The notes under the pieces were generated by a model. The model made no database searches. It saw only the letters and a list, made by a program, of their open reading frames with translations, and had not been told where the DNA came from. The position numbers and the translations under genes were made by a program. Below, in pieces: positions 44,708-53,470 of a stretch of DNA of 64,000 nucleotides. Positions within the stretch are counted from its first letter, which is position 1. Every line of letters starts with the position of its first letter. Origin of the DNA: Bordetella parapertussis (lineage in GTDB: Bacteria > Pseudomonadota > Gammaproteobacteria > Burkholderiales > Burkholderiaceae_C); the NCBI GenBank assembly GCA_945870575.1, contig CAMBSK010000010.1, forward strand, positions 11,496 to 75,495, written 5' to 3'.

Positions 44708-45866
44708 GGGTTGCCGCCTGCACTTCTTCTAATGTGGTTTCACCGGAACATACTTTAAGCAGGCCGGCTTGGCGCAGGGTGCGCACGCCGTCTGCCGCCG
44801 CTTGTTCTGCCAATGCCTGGGCACTGGCTTGCTGCAATATCAATTGCTGTATGCCTGGCGTGACCGGCATGACCTGGTGTATGGCCACCCGCCCTTTGTA
44901 GCCGTTGAGGCAAGCGGCACAGCCGACGGCCCGCCAACCGCTGCCGTCAGGGAGAGCTTGTTTACATGCCGCACATAAGCGGCGCAGCAAGCGTTGCGCG
45001 CAAATAAGAATGACGCTGCTGGCTAAATTAAAGCCTGCGATACCCATGTGATTCAGGCGTGTCAGCGTCGATGGTGCATCGTTGGTATGCAGGGTGGACA
45101 GCAGCAAGTGGCCGGTTTGCGATGCCTTGACCGCAATATCGGCCGTTGTCTGATCCCGGATTTCACCGACCATGAGTATGTCCGGGTCCTGGCGCAGCAA
45201 AGCCCTGAGCGCGGTATCAAAGCTCAAGCCTATGCGTTCGTTGACATTCACCTGGTTGGCGCCGGGCAAGACAATTTCTGACGGGTCTTCGACCGTAGCG
45301 ATATTCACGCCCGGCGTGTTCAGGTGGTTCAGGCAGGTGTACAAGGTCACGGTTTTGCCTGATCCGGTCGGCCCGGTGATCAAAACCATGCCATTCGGTT
45401 TGGCAATGGCTTGCATCACATGCGCCAGTTCGGTGTCCGGCAGACCCAAGGCCGCAAAGCCGAGTTGGTGAGACTGTTGGTCGAGAATCCGCAACACAAT
45501 TTTTTCGCCGTGCAAGGTAGGCAGACTGCTGACCCGCATATCCACCATGCGCTGGTTAAGCGGGAGCTGCATGCGACCGTCTTGCGGCAAACGTTTCTCG
45601 GCGATGTCCAGACGCGACTGCACCTTGATGCGGGAAATGATTTGTTCACGCAAAGCCGCAGGCGGCGACGGCATTTCATACAACACACCATCCCGGCGTA
45701 CCCGCACCCGCAACAAGCTGTCAAAGGGCTCCAGGTGTATGTCCGAGGCTTGCAATTCCAATCCCTTGAGCAACAACTGAGACAGCCATTCAACCGCCTG
45801 CAAGTCTTGCGGCGACGCTCTTTCACTGTTGATTAAACGGTTGTTCATGCCTGTCAATGTAGACAC
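44700..45866 (-). CDS. GspE/PilB-type assembly ATPase, N-terminally short
   Basis: A 388-residue secretion ATPase. Walker A TGPTGSGKTVTLYTCL, the Asp box TVEDPSEIVLPG, Walker B DPDILMVGEIRD and the His box TGHLLLSTLHTNDA are present. A C-terminal zinc motif has CAACKQ and CAACLNGYKGR. The usual N-terminal domain of PilB/GspE (about 150-180 residues) is absent: the protein begins directly with the ASDIHLEPFD region. Whether it serves a type IV pilus or a type II system cannot be told from the two genes. Confidence 0.85.
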   Translation of the reverse strand: MSTLTGMNNRLINSERASPQDLQAVEWLSQLLLKGLELQASDIHLEPFDSLLRVRVRRDGVLYEMPSPPAALREQIISRIKVQSRLDIAEKRLPQDGRMQLPLNQRMVDMRVSSLPTLHGEKIVLRILDQQSHQLGFAALGLPDTELAHVMQAIAKPNGMVLITGPTGSGKTVTLYTCLNHLNTPGVNIATVEDPSEIVLPGANQVNVNERIGLSFDTALRALLRQDPDILMVGEIRDQTTADIAVKASQTGHLLLSTLHTNDAPSTLTRLNHMGIAGFNLASSVILICAQRLLRRLCAACKQALPDGSGWRAVGCAACLNGYKGRVAIHQVMPVTPGIQQLILQQASAQALAEQAAADGVRTLRQAGLLKVCSGETTLEEVQAATHG

Positions 45867-45952
45867 AGCCAGCTTGAAAGAGTGTCAGCCGAACTTACTC
45901 ATTTAGAAAGCGCAACTCCTACAAAGCCGTTGGAATTGCCGCAGCGGGAAAC

Positions 45953-45970
45953 TTGTCACAATGCTGTCAC
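45953..45970 (+). promoter_or_regulatory. candidate PHO box upstream of the DUF47-pit operon
   Basis: TTGTCAC (45953-45959), four bases AATG, CTGTCAC (45964-45970). The known PHO box consensus is two CTGTCA-type repeats seven bases long and four bases apart, and both repeats match with one or two differences. A PhoB box is expected upstream of phosphate transport genes, and the next two genes are phosphate transport genes. I could not place a convincing -10 element downstream. Confidence 0.55.
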
Positions 45971-46015
45971 TTGCAAAAATGTTTGCTTTATGACTTTTAC
46001 CTAAAGAAGGCACCT

Positions 46016-46663
46016 ATGCTTTTTTCTAAACTTCTACCCCGCGAAGCAGATTTTTTTGAAATGTTCAACCGCCATGCGGACAGGATAGTCGAGGCCTCGC
46101 AGGCTTTTTCCAACCTGGTGCAGAACTACGACAACCTGAGCCTGCGCGAGAAATACACGCTGGATGTAGACAAGGCGGAAAGCGCAGCCGACCGCATCAC
46201 CCACGATGTCAGCACCGCACTTCACAAAACCTTCATCACGCCAATTGACCGCGAGCAAATTCACTCGTTGATCAACACCATGGACGATGTCGCTGATCTG
46301 ATACAGGACTCGGCTGAAACCATGACTTTGTATGACGTGAAAAAAATGACTGACGAGATTTTTATCCTGACGGATCTGGGCGTGAAGTGTTGCAGTCGCG
46401 TCAACGATGCCGTCAAGCTGATCGGCAAACTGGCCGACCCCAAAGCCGCGGAAGGTGCGCTGAAAACATGTCAGGAAATCGACCGGCTTGAATCAGATGC
46501 AGACCATGTCATGCGCAGCGCCATGAGCAAATTGTTTCGCGAAGAACCCGATGTGCGCGAACTGATCAAGCTCAAGGCAATCTACGAATTGCTGGAAACC
46601 ATCACGGACAAATGTGAGGATGTGGCCAACTTGATTGAAGGCATCATTCTTGAAAATTCTTGA
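46016..46663 (+). CDS. DUF47/PhoU-like phosphate transport regulator
   Basis: A 215-residue all-alpha protein of the DUF47 (TIGR00153) family. It has the helical PhoU-like pattern KLLPREADFFEMFNRHADRI and KTFITPIDREQIHSLINTMDDVADLIQD. Members often sit upstream of a Pit transporter and are thought to modulate phosphate uptake. The ATG at 46016 is preceded by AAAGAAGG; an earlier ATG at 45953 overlaps the candidate PHO box and lacks the family N-terminus, so I rejected it. pit follows after 18 bases. Confidence 0.9.
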   Translation: MLFSKLLPREADFFEMFNRHADRIVEASQAFSNLVQNYDNLSLREKYTLDVDKAESAADRITHDVSTALHKTFITPIDREQIHSLINTMDDVADLIQDSAETMTLYDVKKMTDEIFILTDLGVKCCSRVNDAVKLIGKLADPKAAEGALKTCQEIDRLESDADHVMRSAMSKLFREEPDVRELIKLKAIYELLETITDKCEDVANLIEGIILENS

Positions 46664-46681
46664 CATGACCGGGACGCTTTG

Positions 46682-47683
46682 ATGCAAACAGCTCTGTGGA
46701 TCGTGGTTGTGCTGGTTTTTCTGGCCTTGATGTTTGACTTCATCAACGGTTTTCATGATGCCGCCAATTCAATTGCCACGGTGGTCTCCACCGGCGTATT
46801 AAAGCCGTCGCAAGCCGTGGTGTTTGCGGCGTTTTTTAACTTTATCGCCTTGTTTGTGTTTCACCTCAGTGTGGCCGCCACCATAGGCAAAGGCATCGTC
46901 ATGCCGGGTGTGGTGGATATTCACGTGGTGTTCGGTGCACTGGTAGGCGCCATCACCTGGAACCTGCTGACTTGGTATTACGGCATACCCAGCAGTTCAT
47001 CGCACGCTCTGATCGGCGGCATTTTGGGCAGTGTGATGGCCAAATCCGGCACCTCGGCTTTGATGTTTGCCGGTGTGATGAAAACCGTGGTGTTTATTTT
47101 TGTCTCGCCTTTGTTAGGTTTTTTGCTGGGTTCGTTGATGATGCTGCTGGTCAGCTGGGTATTTGTGCGCTCCACCCCGTCTCATATTGACAAATGGTTC
47201 CGGCGTTTGCAGCTGGTGTCCGCCGGTGCTTACAGTCTGGGCCATGGCGGCAATGACGCACAAAAAACCATAGGCATCATCTGGATGCTATTGATCGCCA
47301 CCGGTTATGCCTCGTCGCAAGACAGCATGCCCCCGTTCTGGGTGATTTTTTCCTGTTACGTGGCGATTGCCGGCGGCACCTTGATGGGCGGCTGGCGCAT
47401 TGTCAAAACCATGGGGCAACGCATCACCAAACTTAAACCTGTGGGCGGTTTTTGTGCCGAAACCGGCGGCGCCATGACCTTGTTTCTGGCCACTGCCTTG
47501 GGTATTCCGGTGTCCACCACCCACACCATCACCGGCGCCATCGTCGGGGTAGGCTCGGTCAGGCATGCCAGTGCAGTGCGCTGGGGTGTGGCCGGCACCA
47601 TCGTCTGGGCCTGGATTCTGACCATACCTGCCAGCGCGTTTGTGGCGGCAGTGGCTTATGCCATCAGTCTTGCGCTTTATTGA
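46682..47683 (+). CDS. pit: low-affinity inorganic phosphate transporter, Pit family
   Basis: A 333-residue membrane protein of the PiT family. The two signature repeats are seen: DFINGFHDAANSIATVV near residue 16 and GGNDAQKTIGIIWM near residue 185. Ten or so hydrophobic segments are present. It transports phosphate with a proton or metal-phosphate in the inner membrane. It is co-transcribed with the DUF47 gene and is convergent with the YqiA-like esterase. Confidence 0.92.
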   Translation: MQTALWIVVVLVFLALMFDFINGFHDAANSIATVVSTGVLKPSQAVVFAAFFNFIALFVFHLSVAATIGKGIVMPGVVDIHVVFGALVGAITWNLLTWYYGIPSSSSHALIGGILGSVMAKSGTSALMFAGVMKTVVFIFVSPLLGFLLGSLMMLLVSWVFVRSTPSHIDKWFRRLQLVSAGAYSLGHGGNDAQKTIGIIWMLLIATGYASSQDSMPPFWVIFSCYVAIAGGTLMGGWRIVKTMGQRITKLKPVGGFCAETGGAMTLFLATALGIPVSTTHTITGAIVGVGSVRHASAVRWGVAGTIVWAWILTIPASAFVAAVAYAISLALY

Positions 47684-47712
47684 ACAAGGCGAAATCCACT
47701 GTCTGTCAACAT

Positions 47713-48351
47713 TCAATCACGGTGTCCGAATAAAAAATCTGACACCACATGCAAGTGCTCAGAAAAATCACTGATGCCGTGGTCTGATACTTCCAGCACA
47801 TAGGTTTGTGCCCACGCATAGCGGGCGTGCATCTCGCGCCAATCCAGCAGTTCATCGCCTTTGGCGATCACAGCCAGCAAACGTTTGGGATCAGTCAAGC
47901 TGTGAGACCTTGACCGGTCAGCCTCAGACAAGCAATCAAGACCGCGGCCGACATACAGATTTTTCATTTCCTCTATATGGCGGTGTTTGAACTCAATAAA
48001 TTGCGCTGAGTCATGCCAGCACGGATGAACACCTATGTAGCTGGACAGGTCGCGGGCAGGGTGTACCGCGGGATTGAGCAGCACCGCGGCACATTCGTGT
48101 TCTGCTGCTGCCCAGGTGGCATAAAAGCCGCCTAACGACGAACCCATGACGGTGCTGCTTTGAGCAGGCCAGTCTTTCAGTATTCGACGAATTACATCGG
48201 CGGCCTTCAGTGGTGACACCGGTAATTGCGGACAGGCTAAATGCACGCCGGGATGCTGCTGGGTCAGCCATTGCGCCATCAACTGCGCTTTGGCAGACAG
48301 TGGACTCGATCGGAAACCGTGCAGGTAAAGCACATGCGTGGTGTGAGTCAT
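47713..48351 (-). CDS. YqiA-like alpha/beta-hydrolase (esterase)
   Basis: A 212-residue YqiA/YcfP-type esterase. The N-terminal LYLHGFRSSPLSAKAQ, the nucleophile elbow GSSLGGFYA (Ser at about 70) and the late SDHGISDF with the catalytic His are clear. The natural substrate is unknown. The start overlaps the stop of a 37-residue upstream ORF (ATGA), so translation is probably coupled. Confidence 0.88.
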   Translation of the reverse strand: MTHTTHVLYLHGFRSSPLSAKAQLMAQWLTQQHPGVHLACPQLPVSPLKAADVIRRILKDWPAQSSTVMGSSLGGFYATWAAAEHECAAVLLNPAVHPARDLSSYIGVHPCWHDSAQFIEFKHRHIEEMKNLYVGRGLDCLSEADRSRSHSLTDPKRLLAVIAKGDELLDWREMHARYAWAQTYVLEVSDHGISDFSEHLHVVSDFLFGHRD

Positions 48352-48461
48352 GTGAATATCAGGGCCAGGTAGGCGGGGTCTTCTAACAAACTGTTGTTCA
48401 CAAAATTTGCCAGCCTGTAAGTCAGGTAAAACAGGGTAGATAAGAATTCCTGAAAGTCCAT
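48348..48461 (-). CDS. small conserved-looking ORF of 37 residues upstream of the YqiA gene
   Basis: ATG at 48461, reading on the minus strand, encodes MDFQEFLSTLFYLTYRLANF and ends LEDPAYLALIFT, with a TGA at 48350-48348 that overlaps the ATG of the YqiA gene. It is amphipathic and hydrophobic in the middle. The overlap argues for translation, but I know no homologue. Confidence 0.45.
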   Translation of the reverse strand: MDFQEFLSTLFYLTYRLANFVNNSLLEDPAYLALIFT

Positions 48462-48542
48462 GGCGGCATTATCAGTTGTTAAAAATCCCACCCAAGCTTT
48501 TCTTGTTGACTAAACTGGCGCTCCATAAAGATAGGGAATGCG

Positions 48543-49706
48543 ATGAAAAAAACTTTGACCATCACCGCACTCGTGTTGTTGCTGATAGCAGCAGGCTTGC
48601 AGTTGAGCGGACACGGCTATATCTGGCGGGCGCTTGCCGGTACCTATTTGCAAGGGCATCGCACCGCCTATATTGATGATGCGCGCAACTTTGACCAGCG
48701 CATCATCTCTAAAGGTACGTCTTACCCTTGGCAGAAGGATGCCCGCTATAACCAAAAGCCTTTGGATGCGGCCACGCTGGATTATTTAAAGCAATACGGC
48801 AGCGCCGCGTTTCTGGTGGCACAAAAAGGCGTGTTGGTGCATGAAGAATATTTCTCGCCTTACAACGCGCAAAGTTTGACCAACTCTTTTTCTATGGCCA
48901 AAACCGTCACCACTTTGCAGACGGGCTTGGCTGTCAAGCAAGGCTTCATCAGCAGTTTTGATGCGCCGCTGACCGAGCAAATCAAGGAATACGCCAATGA
49001 CCCGCGCGGACAAAAAGCGACGATTGCACAACTGTCTGCCATGAAGTCGGGCCATGACTGGGAGGAAAATTATTACCTGCCATTGAATATGACCACCGAT
49101 TTGTACTTTGGTCAAAATGCAGAGGCGCTGGTCTTGTCGCACGGCTTTGAGCGTGAGCCGGGCAGCGAATATGAATACAGCAGCGGCAGTACCCAGTTAC
49201 TGGGTGTTTTTCTCAAACGCGCTTTGCAGGCCAAAGAACCTGGATTGACCGTCAGCGAACATTTGTCCCGCAGCCTGTGGCAGCCGCTGGGCATGGAAAA
49301 CGATGCGGTCTACACTATGGATAGACCGGCAGCCGAGGGCGGCATGGAACGCACTTACTGCTGTATTTTTGCCAGTGCCCGTGACTTTGCACGCTTCGGA
49401 CAGTTGCTGTTACAGGACGGTCAATGGAACGGCCAGCCTTTACTGGACAAGGCCTTCATCGACCGCATGCGCCAACCTGACCTGCAGGCGTATTACGGCC
49501 ATTCGTTATGGATGGATTGGAAATACAAGCATCCCTTTTACCTGTTACAGGGCCACGAAGGCCAGTACGTGATCGTAGTGCCTTCGCTGGGGCTGGTTGT
49601 GGTTCGCACCGGTCAGCACAGGGACAAGAAAACCCTGGGCCCCAATGGCAAAACGCCGTTGGAGGTTTACCGTTTTGTCGATCAGGCGGTGGCGCTGGTT
49701 CAATAA
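48543..49706 (+). CDS. serine hydrolase (beta-lactamase class C-like fold)
   Basis: A 387-residue penicillin-binding-like serine hydrolase. The Ser-x-x-Lys motif is SMAK (about 118-121), the second motif is YEYSSGSTQ (about 205-213), and a HEG triad lies in GHEGQYVIVVPS (about 337-348). A hydrophobic N-terminus (about 5-23) suggests export or a membrane anchor. The substrate could be a small ester or amide; classical resistance is not implied. The gene stands alone, divergent from the YqiA unit. Confidence 0.87.
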   Translation: MKKTLTITALVLLLIAAGLQLSGHGYIWRALAGTYLQGHRTAYIDDARNFDQRIISKGTSYPWQKDARYNQKPLDAATLDYLKQYGSAAFLVAQKGVLVHEEYFSPYNAQSLTNSFSMAKTVTTLQTGLAVKQGFISSFDAPLTEQIKEYANDPRGQKATIAQLSAMKSGHDWEENYYLPLNMTTDLYFGQNAEALVLSHGFEREPGSEYEYSSGSTQLLGVFLKRALQAKEPGLTVSEHLSRSLWQPLGMENDAVYTMDRPAAEGGMERTYCCIFASARDFARFGQLLLQDGQWNGQPLLDKAFIDRMRQPDLQAYYGHSLWMDWKYKHPFYLLQGHEGQYVIVVPSLGLVVVRTGQHRDKKTLGPNGKTPLEVYRFVDQAVALVQ

Positions 49707-49789
49707 GTCTTGTGTCCGGACGTGGGCGACCCATGGCATTTAGCGTGGCTATGAAATGATTAAGCTATTGGTTTTTCAGGAGATCAGAC

Positions 49790-50524
49790 ATGCGCCTCGC
49801 CAACAAAACCGTTCTAGTTACCGCCGCCGGACAAGGCATAGGACATGCCTCTGTGCTGGCCATGGCTGCCGAAGGCGCGACCGTGTGGGCAACAGACGTC
49901 AACCCCGCATTGCTGGCGTCGTTTGCTGGTCAAGACCGCATTCACACCGCAACACTTGATGTGATGGACAAAGCGGGCATAAACGCCTTGGTGGCGCGCA
50001 TCGACAAAATTGACGCCGTGTTCAATTGCGCCGGTTATGTGCACAGCAACACTGCACTGGACGCTACCGATGAGCAATGGGATTTCGCCATGAACCTGAA
50101 CGCACGTTCACAGTTCTGGATGATTCAGGCCGTGCTGCCCAAGATGCTCGCGCAGGGTGGTGGCAGCATCATCAACATGGCCAGTGTGGCCTCCAGCATC
50201 AAAGGCTTGCCCAACCGGTTTGTCTACGGCGTGAGTAAAGCGGCGGTGATAGGCCTGACCAAAGCGGTGGCAGCAGACTATGTGGCACAGGGTATCCGTT
50301 GCAACGCGATTTGTCCCGGCACAGTGGATACGCCATCGCTGCAAGACCGCATCAACAGCCAAGCCGACCCGGTGCAGGCGCGCAAAAACTTCATCGCCAG
50401 ACAGCCTATGGGCCGCTTGGCGCAAGCACATGAAATCGCCCCCATCGTGGTGTTTCTGGCCAGCGATGAATCCCGTTTCGCCACCGGCAATGCGTATTCG
50501 GTGGACGGCGGCATGACGATTTAA
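49790..50524 (+). CDS. short-chain dehydrogenase/reductase, DHRS6-like
   Basis: A 244-residue SDR enzyme. The NAD-binding motif is AAGQGIGHA (about 12-20), the structural NCAGYV (about 83-88), the catalytic Ser in NMASVASS and YGVSKAA with the Tyr-Lys pair. The sequence resembles the DHRS6/2-keto-3-deoxy-L-fuconate dehydrogenase group (ICPGTVDTPSL, FIARQPMGRLAQAHEIA). It may oxidise a hydroxy acid or sugar acid. The MFS gene follows after 63 bases. Confidence 0.86.
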   Translation: MRLANKTVLVTAAGQGIGHASVLAMAAEGATVWATDVNPALLASFAGQDRIHTATLDVMDKAGINALVARIDKIDAVFNCAGYVHSNTALDATDEQWDFAMNLNARSQFWMIQAVLPKMLAQGGGSIINMASVASSIKGLPNRFVYGVSKAAVIGLTKAVAADYVAQGIRCNAICPGTVDTPSLQDRINSQADPVQARKNFIARQPMGRLAQAHEIAPIVVFLASDESRFATGNAYSVDGGMTI

Positions 50525-50587
50525 ACAGTCCAGCTTTTCTGTCGGTGGCTTGTTTGTGTGCCTCTGGCATTGCAACGACAATCTGAC

Positions 50588-51793
50588 ATGACTTCGTCTT
50601 TCACTGAATTGCTGGCGCAACGCCAGTTCATGCGCTTTTGGCTGGCGCGCATATGTGGAATTTCCGCGCACCAAATGCTGATGCTGGCCATCAGTTGGCA
50701 CATGTACGAACTGACCAACAGCGCTTGGGATCTGGGGTTGGTCGGTTTGTTTCAGTTCATCCCGGCGCTGCTCATGGCATTGCCCGCCGGTCATGTGATT
50801 GACCGTTTGCACCGCGGCCGCATTTTCGCCACATGCATGCTGGTATTGGCCATGGTGGCCGTGTTGCTTGGTGTGGCGACATGGCGCGGTCAGGCCAGCC
50901 GCGAATTGATTTTCATCGTCGCCTGGGTGCTGGGTGTCACGCGGGCTTTTCAAATGCCGGCGCAACAAGCCATCACGCCCTTGCTGGTGCCCAAGGCCTT
51001 GTTTCAACGCGCTGTCGCGCTCAGTTCCACCGGCGTGCAAGTGGCGGTGATTGGCGGGCCTGCATTGGGTGGGTTTTTGTACCTCAGCGGTGCGTTGACG
51101 GTTTACAGCGTATGCACCGTGTTGTTCAGCATGTCCATGCTGCTGACACTGTGGGTGCGCTACGAACACGTGGCGCGGGACAACAGTTTGAGTTGGACAT
51201 CACTGTTTGCCGGTGTGGCTTTTGTCTGGGAGCGCAAAGTTTTGCTGGGTGCTATTTCGTTGGATTTGTTTGCGGTGTTGCTGGGCGGCGCCACCGCCTT
51301 GCTGCCTATTTTTGCCCGCGATATCTTGCATGTCGGCCCCGAGGGTTTGGGCTTGTTGCGCGCAGCACCTGCGGCGGGCGCGTTGTGCATGTCTGTCGTG
51401 ATCACCCGTTGGCCGATCCAGCGCAACGTAGGCTATAAGTTGTTGGCTGCCGTGGCGGTGTTTGGCTTGTCTTTGATAGTGTTTGGCCTGTCAGACAGTT
51501 TTGTCTTGTCGATGGTAGCGCTGGCGCTCAGCGGGGCGGCAGATAACATCAGTGTCGTCACTCGCTTGACGCTCATGCAAATGGAAACACCGGATGAGAT
51601 GCGTGGTCGAGTGGCTGCGGTCAACGGCGTGTTCATCGGCGCTTCCAATGAATTGGGCGAATTTGAATCAGGTCTGACGGCAACCTTGTGGGGGCCGGTC
51701 GCATCGGTCGTTGCAGGAGGAGTCGGCACCGTGTTGATAGCGCTCAGTTGGTTAAAACTGTTTCCGGCGCTGGCCAAACGCGACAAACTTTGA
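50588..51793 (+). CDS. MFS transporter (EntS/MFS_3-like exporter)
   Basis: A 401-residue major facilitator with about 12 membrane helices. The AGHVIDRLHRGRIFA loop between helices 2 and 3 resembles the EntS-like MFS_3 group, which exports siderophores or other small molecules. I start at the ATG at 50588; the one at 50558 adds 10 polar residues. No siderophore gene is nearby, so the substrate is open. Confidence 0.85.
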   Translation: MTSSFTELLAQRQFMRFWLARICGISAHQMLMLAISWHMYELTNSAWDLGLVGLFQFIPALLMALPAGHVIDRLHRGRIFATCMLVLAMVAVLLGVATWRGQASRELIFIVAWVLGVTRAFQMPAQQAITPLLVPKALFQRAVALSSTGVQVAVIGGPALGGFLYLSGALTVYSVCTVLFSMSMLLTLWVRYEHVARDNSLSWTSLFAGVAFVWERKVLLGAISLDLFAVLLGGATALLPIFARDILHVGPEGLGLLRAAPAAGALCMSVVITRWPIQRNVGYKLLAAVAVFGLSLIVFGLSDSFVLSMVALALSGAADNISVVTRLTLMQMETPDEMRGRVAAVNGVFIGASNELGEFESGLTATLWGPVASVVAGGVGTVLIALSWLKLFPALAKRDKL

Positions 51794-51890
51794 GCCCAGA
51801 GCCACCCCGCAGCACCTAGGGGATTGACCGGGGCGCAGTTCAGTTCTTGCAGCTTGGTGATAACTTGAAGCTTCTATATCGGGTCAAGGT

Positions 51891-52439
51891 ATGCGTTTTA
51901 AATCTGTTCTTATTGCACTGTCAGGCGTCTGCCTGCTGAGCACTGCCTTGGCTGCTAATGACTTTCAGCAGATCGAATACACGCCTCCCGAAATTGACTA
52001 TGACGTGATCAATCGCATGTGGGATTTTGTCAAGCACACCACTGATGCACCCCACGATCTGCCGCCGCCCAGGTTGGTACTGGACTGGCATGTGCCGCCG
52101 TTTGCACGCATGGGTTTTCAGTACCCGACCGACAAATTCCCTGAGTATCAAATGCAGATCAGCATTGCGCCGCGAACCATTGAGCAGTACAGCAAGGAAA
52201 TGGTGTCATGGGGCGTTGGCCATGAATTGGTGCATTACGCGTTTATCCTGCGTGAAAACCACTGGCGGCACGGCCAGGCCACGTTCCAAGACCATCTCAA
52301 ACACCATTGCAACCCGGAGTTCAAGCAGATCACCCGGGCCATTGCCGATGAGATCTGGAAGATTTACCACAGCGATACACAACGCGCCGCCATGTACGAC
52401 GAGGTTGAGAAAAGCTGTTTTAACGAACCTAACCAATAA
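51891..52439 (+). CDS. secreted protein with HELVH zinc-metallopeptidase-like motif
   Basis: A 182-residue exported protein of no family known to me. A signal peptide (MRFKSVLIALSGVCLLSTALA) starts the chain. The sequence VGHELVHYAFILRENHWRHG (about 107-126) holds HELVH, the HExxH zinc motif, and a His-rich stretch HLKHHCNPEFKQ follows 15 residues later and could provide a third ligand. A Cys near residue 145 and another near 178 could form a disulfide bond in the periplasm. It is flanked by an MFS gene and an ankyrin gene; no operon is apparent. Confidence 0.72.
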   Translation: MRFKSVLIALSGVCLLSTALAANDFQQIEYTPPEIDYDVINRMWDFVKHTTDAPHDLPPPRLVLDWHVPPFARMGFQYPTDKFPEYQMQISIAPRTIEQYSKEMVSWGVGHELVHYAFILRENHWRHGQATFQDHLKHHCNPEFKQITRAIADEIWKIYHSDTQRAAMYDEVEKSCFNEPNQ

Positions 52440-52547
52440 AGCTTGTGTTGCCTTTGCGTTGAGAGCAGCGGCACAGCGTGGACATTTTCAAGCCTAAAAA
52501 ACCCCTTTGAACGGCGGTATATCGCCTACAAAGCTTGGTTTGTGAGC

Positions 52548-53210
52548 TTATTGCAACAATTCCTCGATATTTTTGTGCCCCGCATCTTTGGCCATGTCCG
52601 CCGCGCTCAATCCTCTGTCGTCTTTCAACTGTTTTTGTGCGCCTTTGGCCAGCAGCAACTTGACCGTTTCCGTGTGCCCTTGCCCGGCCGCCCACATCAG
52701 CGGCGTGAGTCCGTCGGCGTAGGCAGCGTTGATCAATGCGTCGGCCTTCAACAGTTGCTCAACAACACTTGTGTGTCCCATGCCGGCAGCGTAGATCAAG
52801 GCCGACTTATGCAGTCGGTCTTGCTCTTCGAGTTTGGCGCCTTTGTCCAGCAGCAGGCCGATAATTTCGCTGTTGCCCGCATAAGCGGCCGCAATCAAAG
52901 GCGTGACTTTCTCCAGCGAAGCCAGGTTCACATCGGCACCGGCAGCCAGCATCATCCGCACAATGGCTATCTGGTTTTTTTCAATGCCCATGAAAAGTGC
53001 GGTTTTACCGTCGCGGTTGCGTGAATTCGGGGCAGCACCACGCTCAAGGCTTTTTTGTATGCCTTCTAAATCGACCTGACGTGTAGCAACCAGTAACTGT
53101 GCGTTGACAGATTGGTGCGGGCTGATTTGTGCTGCAACCGGCATACACAAACCAGCAAACAAAGAGAGTCCAATAGTAAACAATTTGAGAAATAAAGTCT
53201 GATTTGGCAT
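52548..53210 (-). CDS. secreted ankyrin-repeat protein
   Basis: A 220-residue protein with a signal peptide (LFLKLFTIGLSLFAGLCMPVAAQ) and about five ankyrin repeats (residues 45-215), each with the xTALxxAAxxGH or xPLMWAAGQGHTETV pattern. It probably binds a partner in the periplasm; catalase- or redox-linked ankyrin proteins exist, but nothing here shows that. It is divergent from the PQQ dehydrogenase gene. Confidence 0.85.
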   Translation of the reverse strand: MPNQTLFLKLFTIGLSLFAGLCMPVAAQISPHQSVNAQLLVATRQVDLEGIQKSLERGAAPNSRNRDGKTALFMGIEKNQIAIVRMMLAAGADVNLASLEKVTPLIAAAYAGNSEIIGLLLDKGAKLEEQDRLHKSALIYAAGMGHTSVVEQLLKADALINAAYADGLTPLMWAAGQGHTETVKLLLAKGAQKQLKDDRGLSAADMAKDAGHKNIEELLQ

Positions 53211-53470
53211 GGTGAATGGGCTGTGAAAGTAAAAAGCTTAGGCTGTCGAAATCTTAAGGGTTTTCCCTTGACGATTGTTTCAAACTGGTGCAAATCCATA
53301 CTGCGTGGTTAAGATAGTGAATGGGAATTTTTCCTTGAAGATAATTCTTGTTCTCACAGCACAAGGTTATCTCAAGTTGAGTACCCAGACTTCTAGACAC
53401 GGATTGATATGAAGTTTTTTTCAGTCCTATCTGGTTTTTCAAACACGGCCGCAAGGCATAAGGAGCACAA
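53211..53470. other. 260-base intergenic region between the ankyrin and PQQ dehydrogenase genes
   Basis: No gene is supported here. It must contain the promoters of two divergent genes. A TTGACG at 53267-53272 is the best -35 candidate for the right-hand gene, but a matching -10 is not clear. An SD-like AAGGAG (53458-53463) precedes the dehydrogenase ATG. Confidence 0.4.

Noticed and set aside
45953..46015. Start of the DUF47 protein at the upstream in-frame ATG at 45953
   Set aside because: It would put 21 unusual residues before the family N-terminus and overlaps the PHO box; the ATG at 46016 has a good Shine-Dalgarno.
50108..51169. 353-codon antisense ORF opposite the SDR and MFS genes
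   Set aside because: Spans two real genes and is rich in His/Gln/Arg, typical of a shadow frame.
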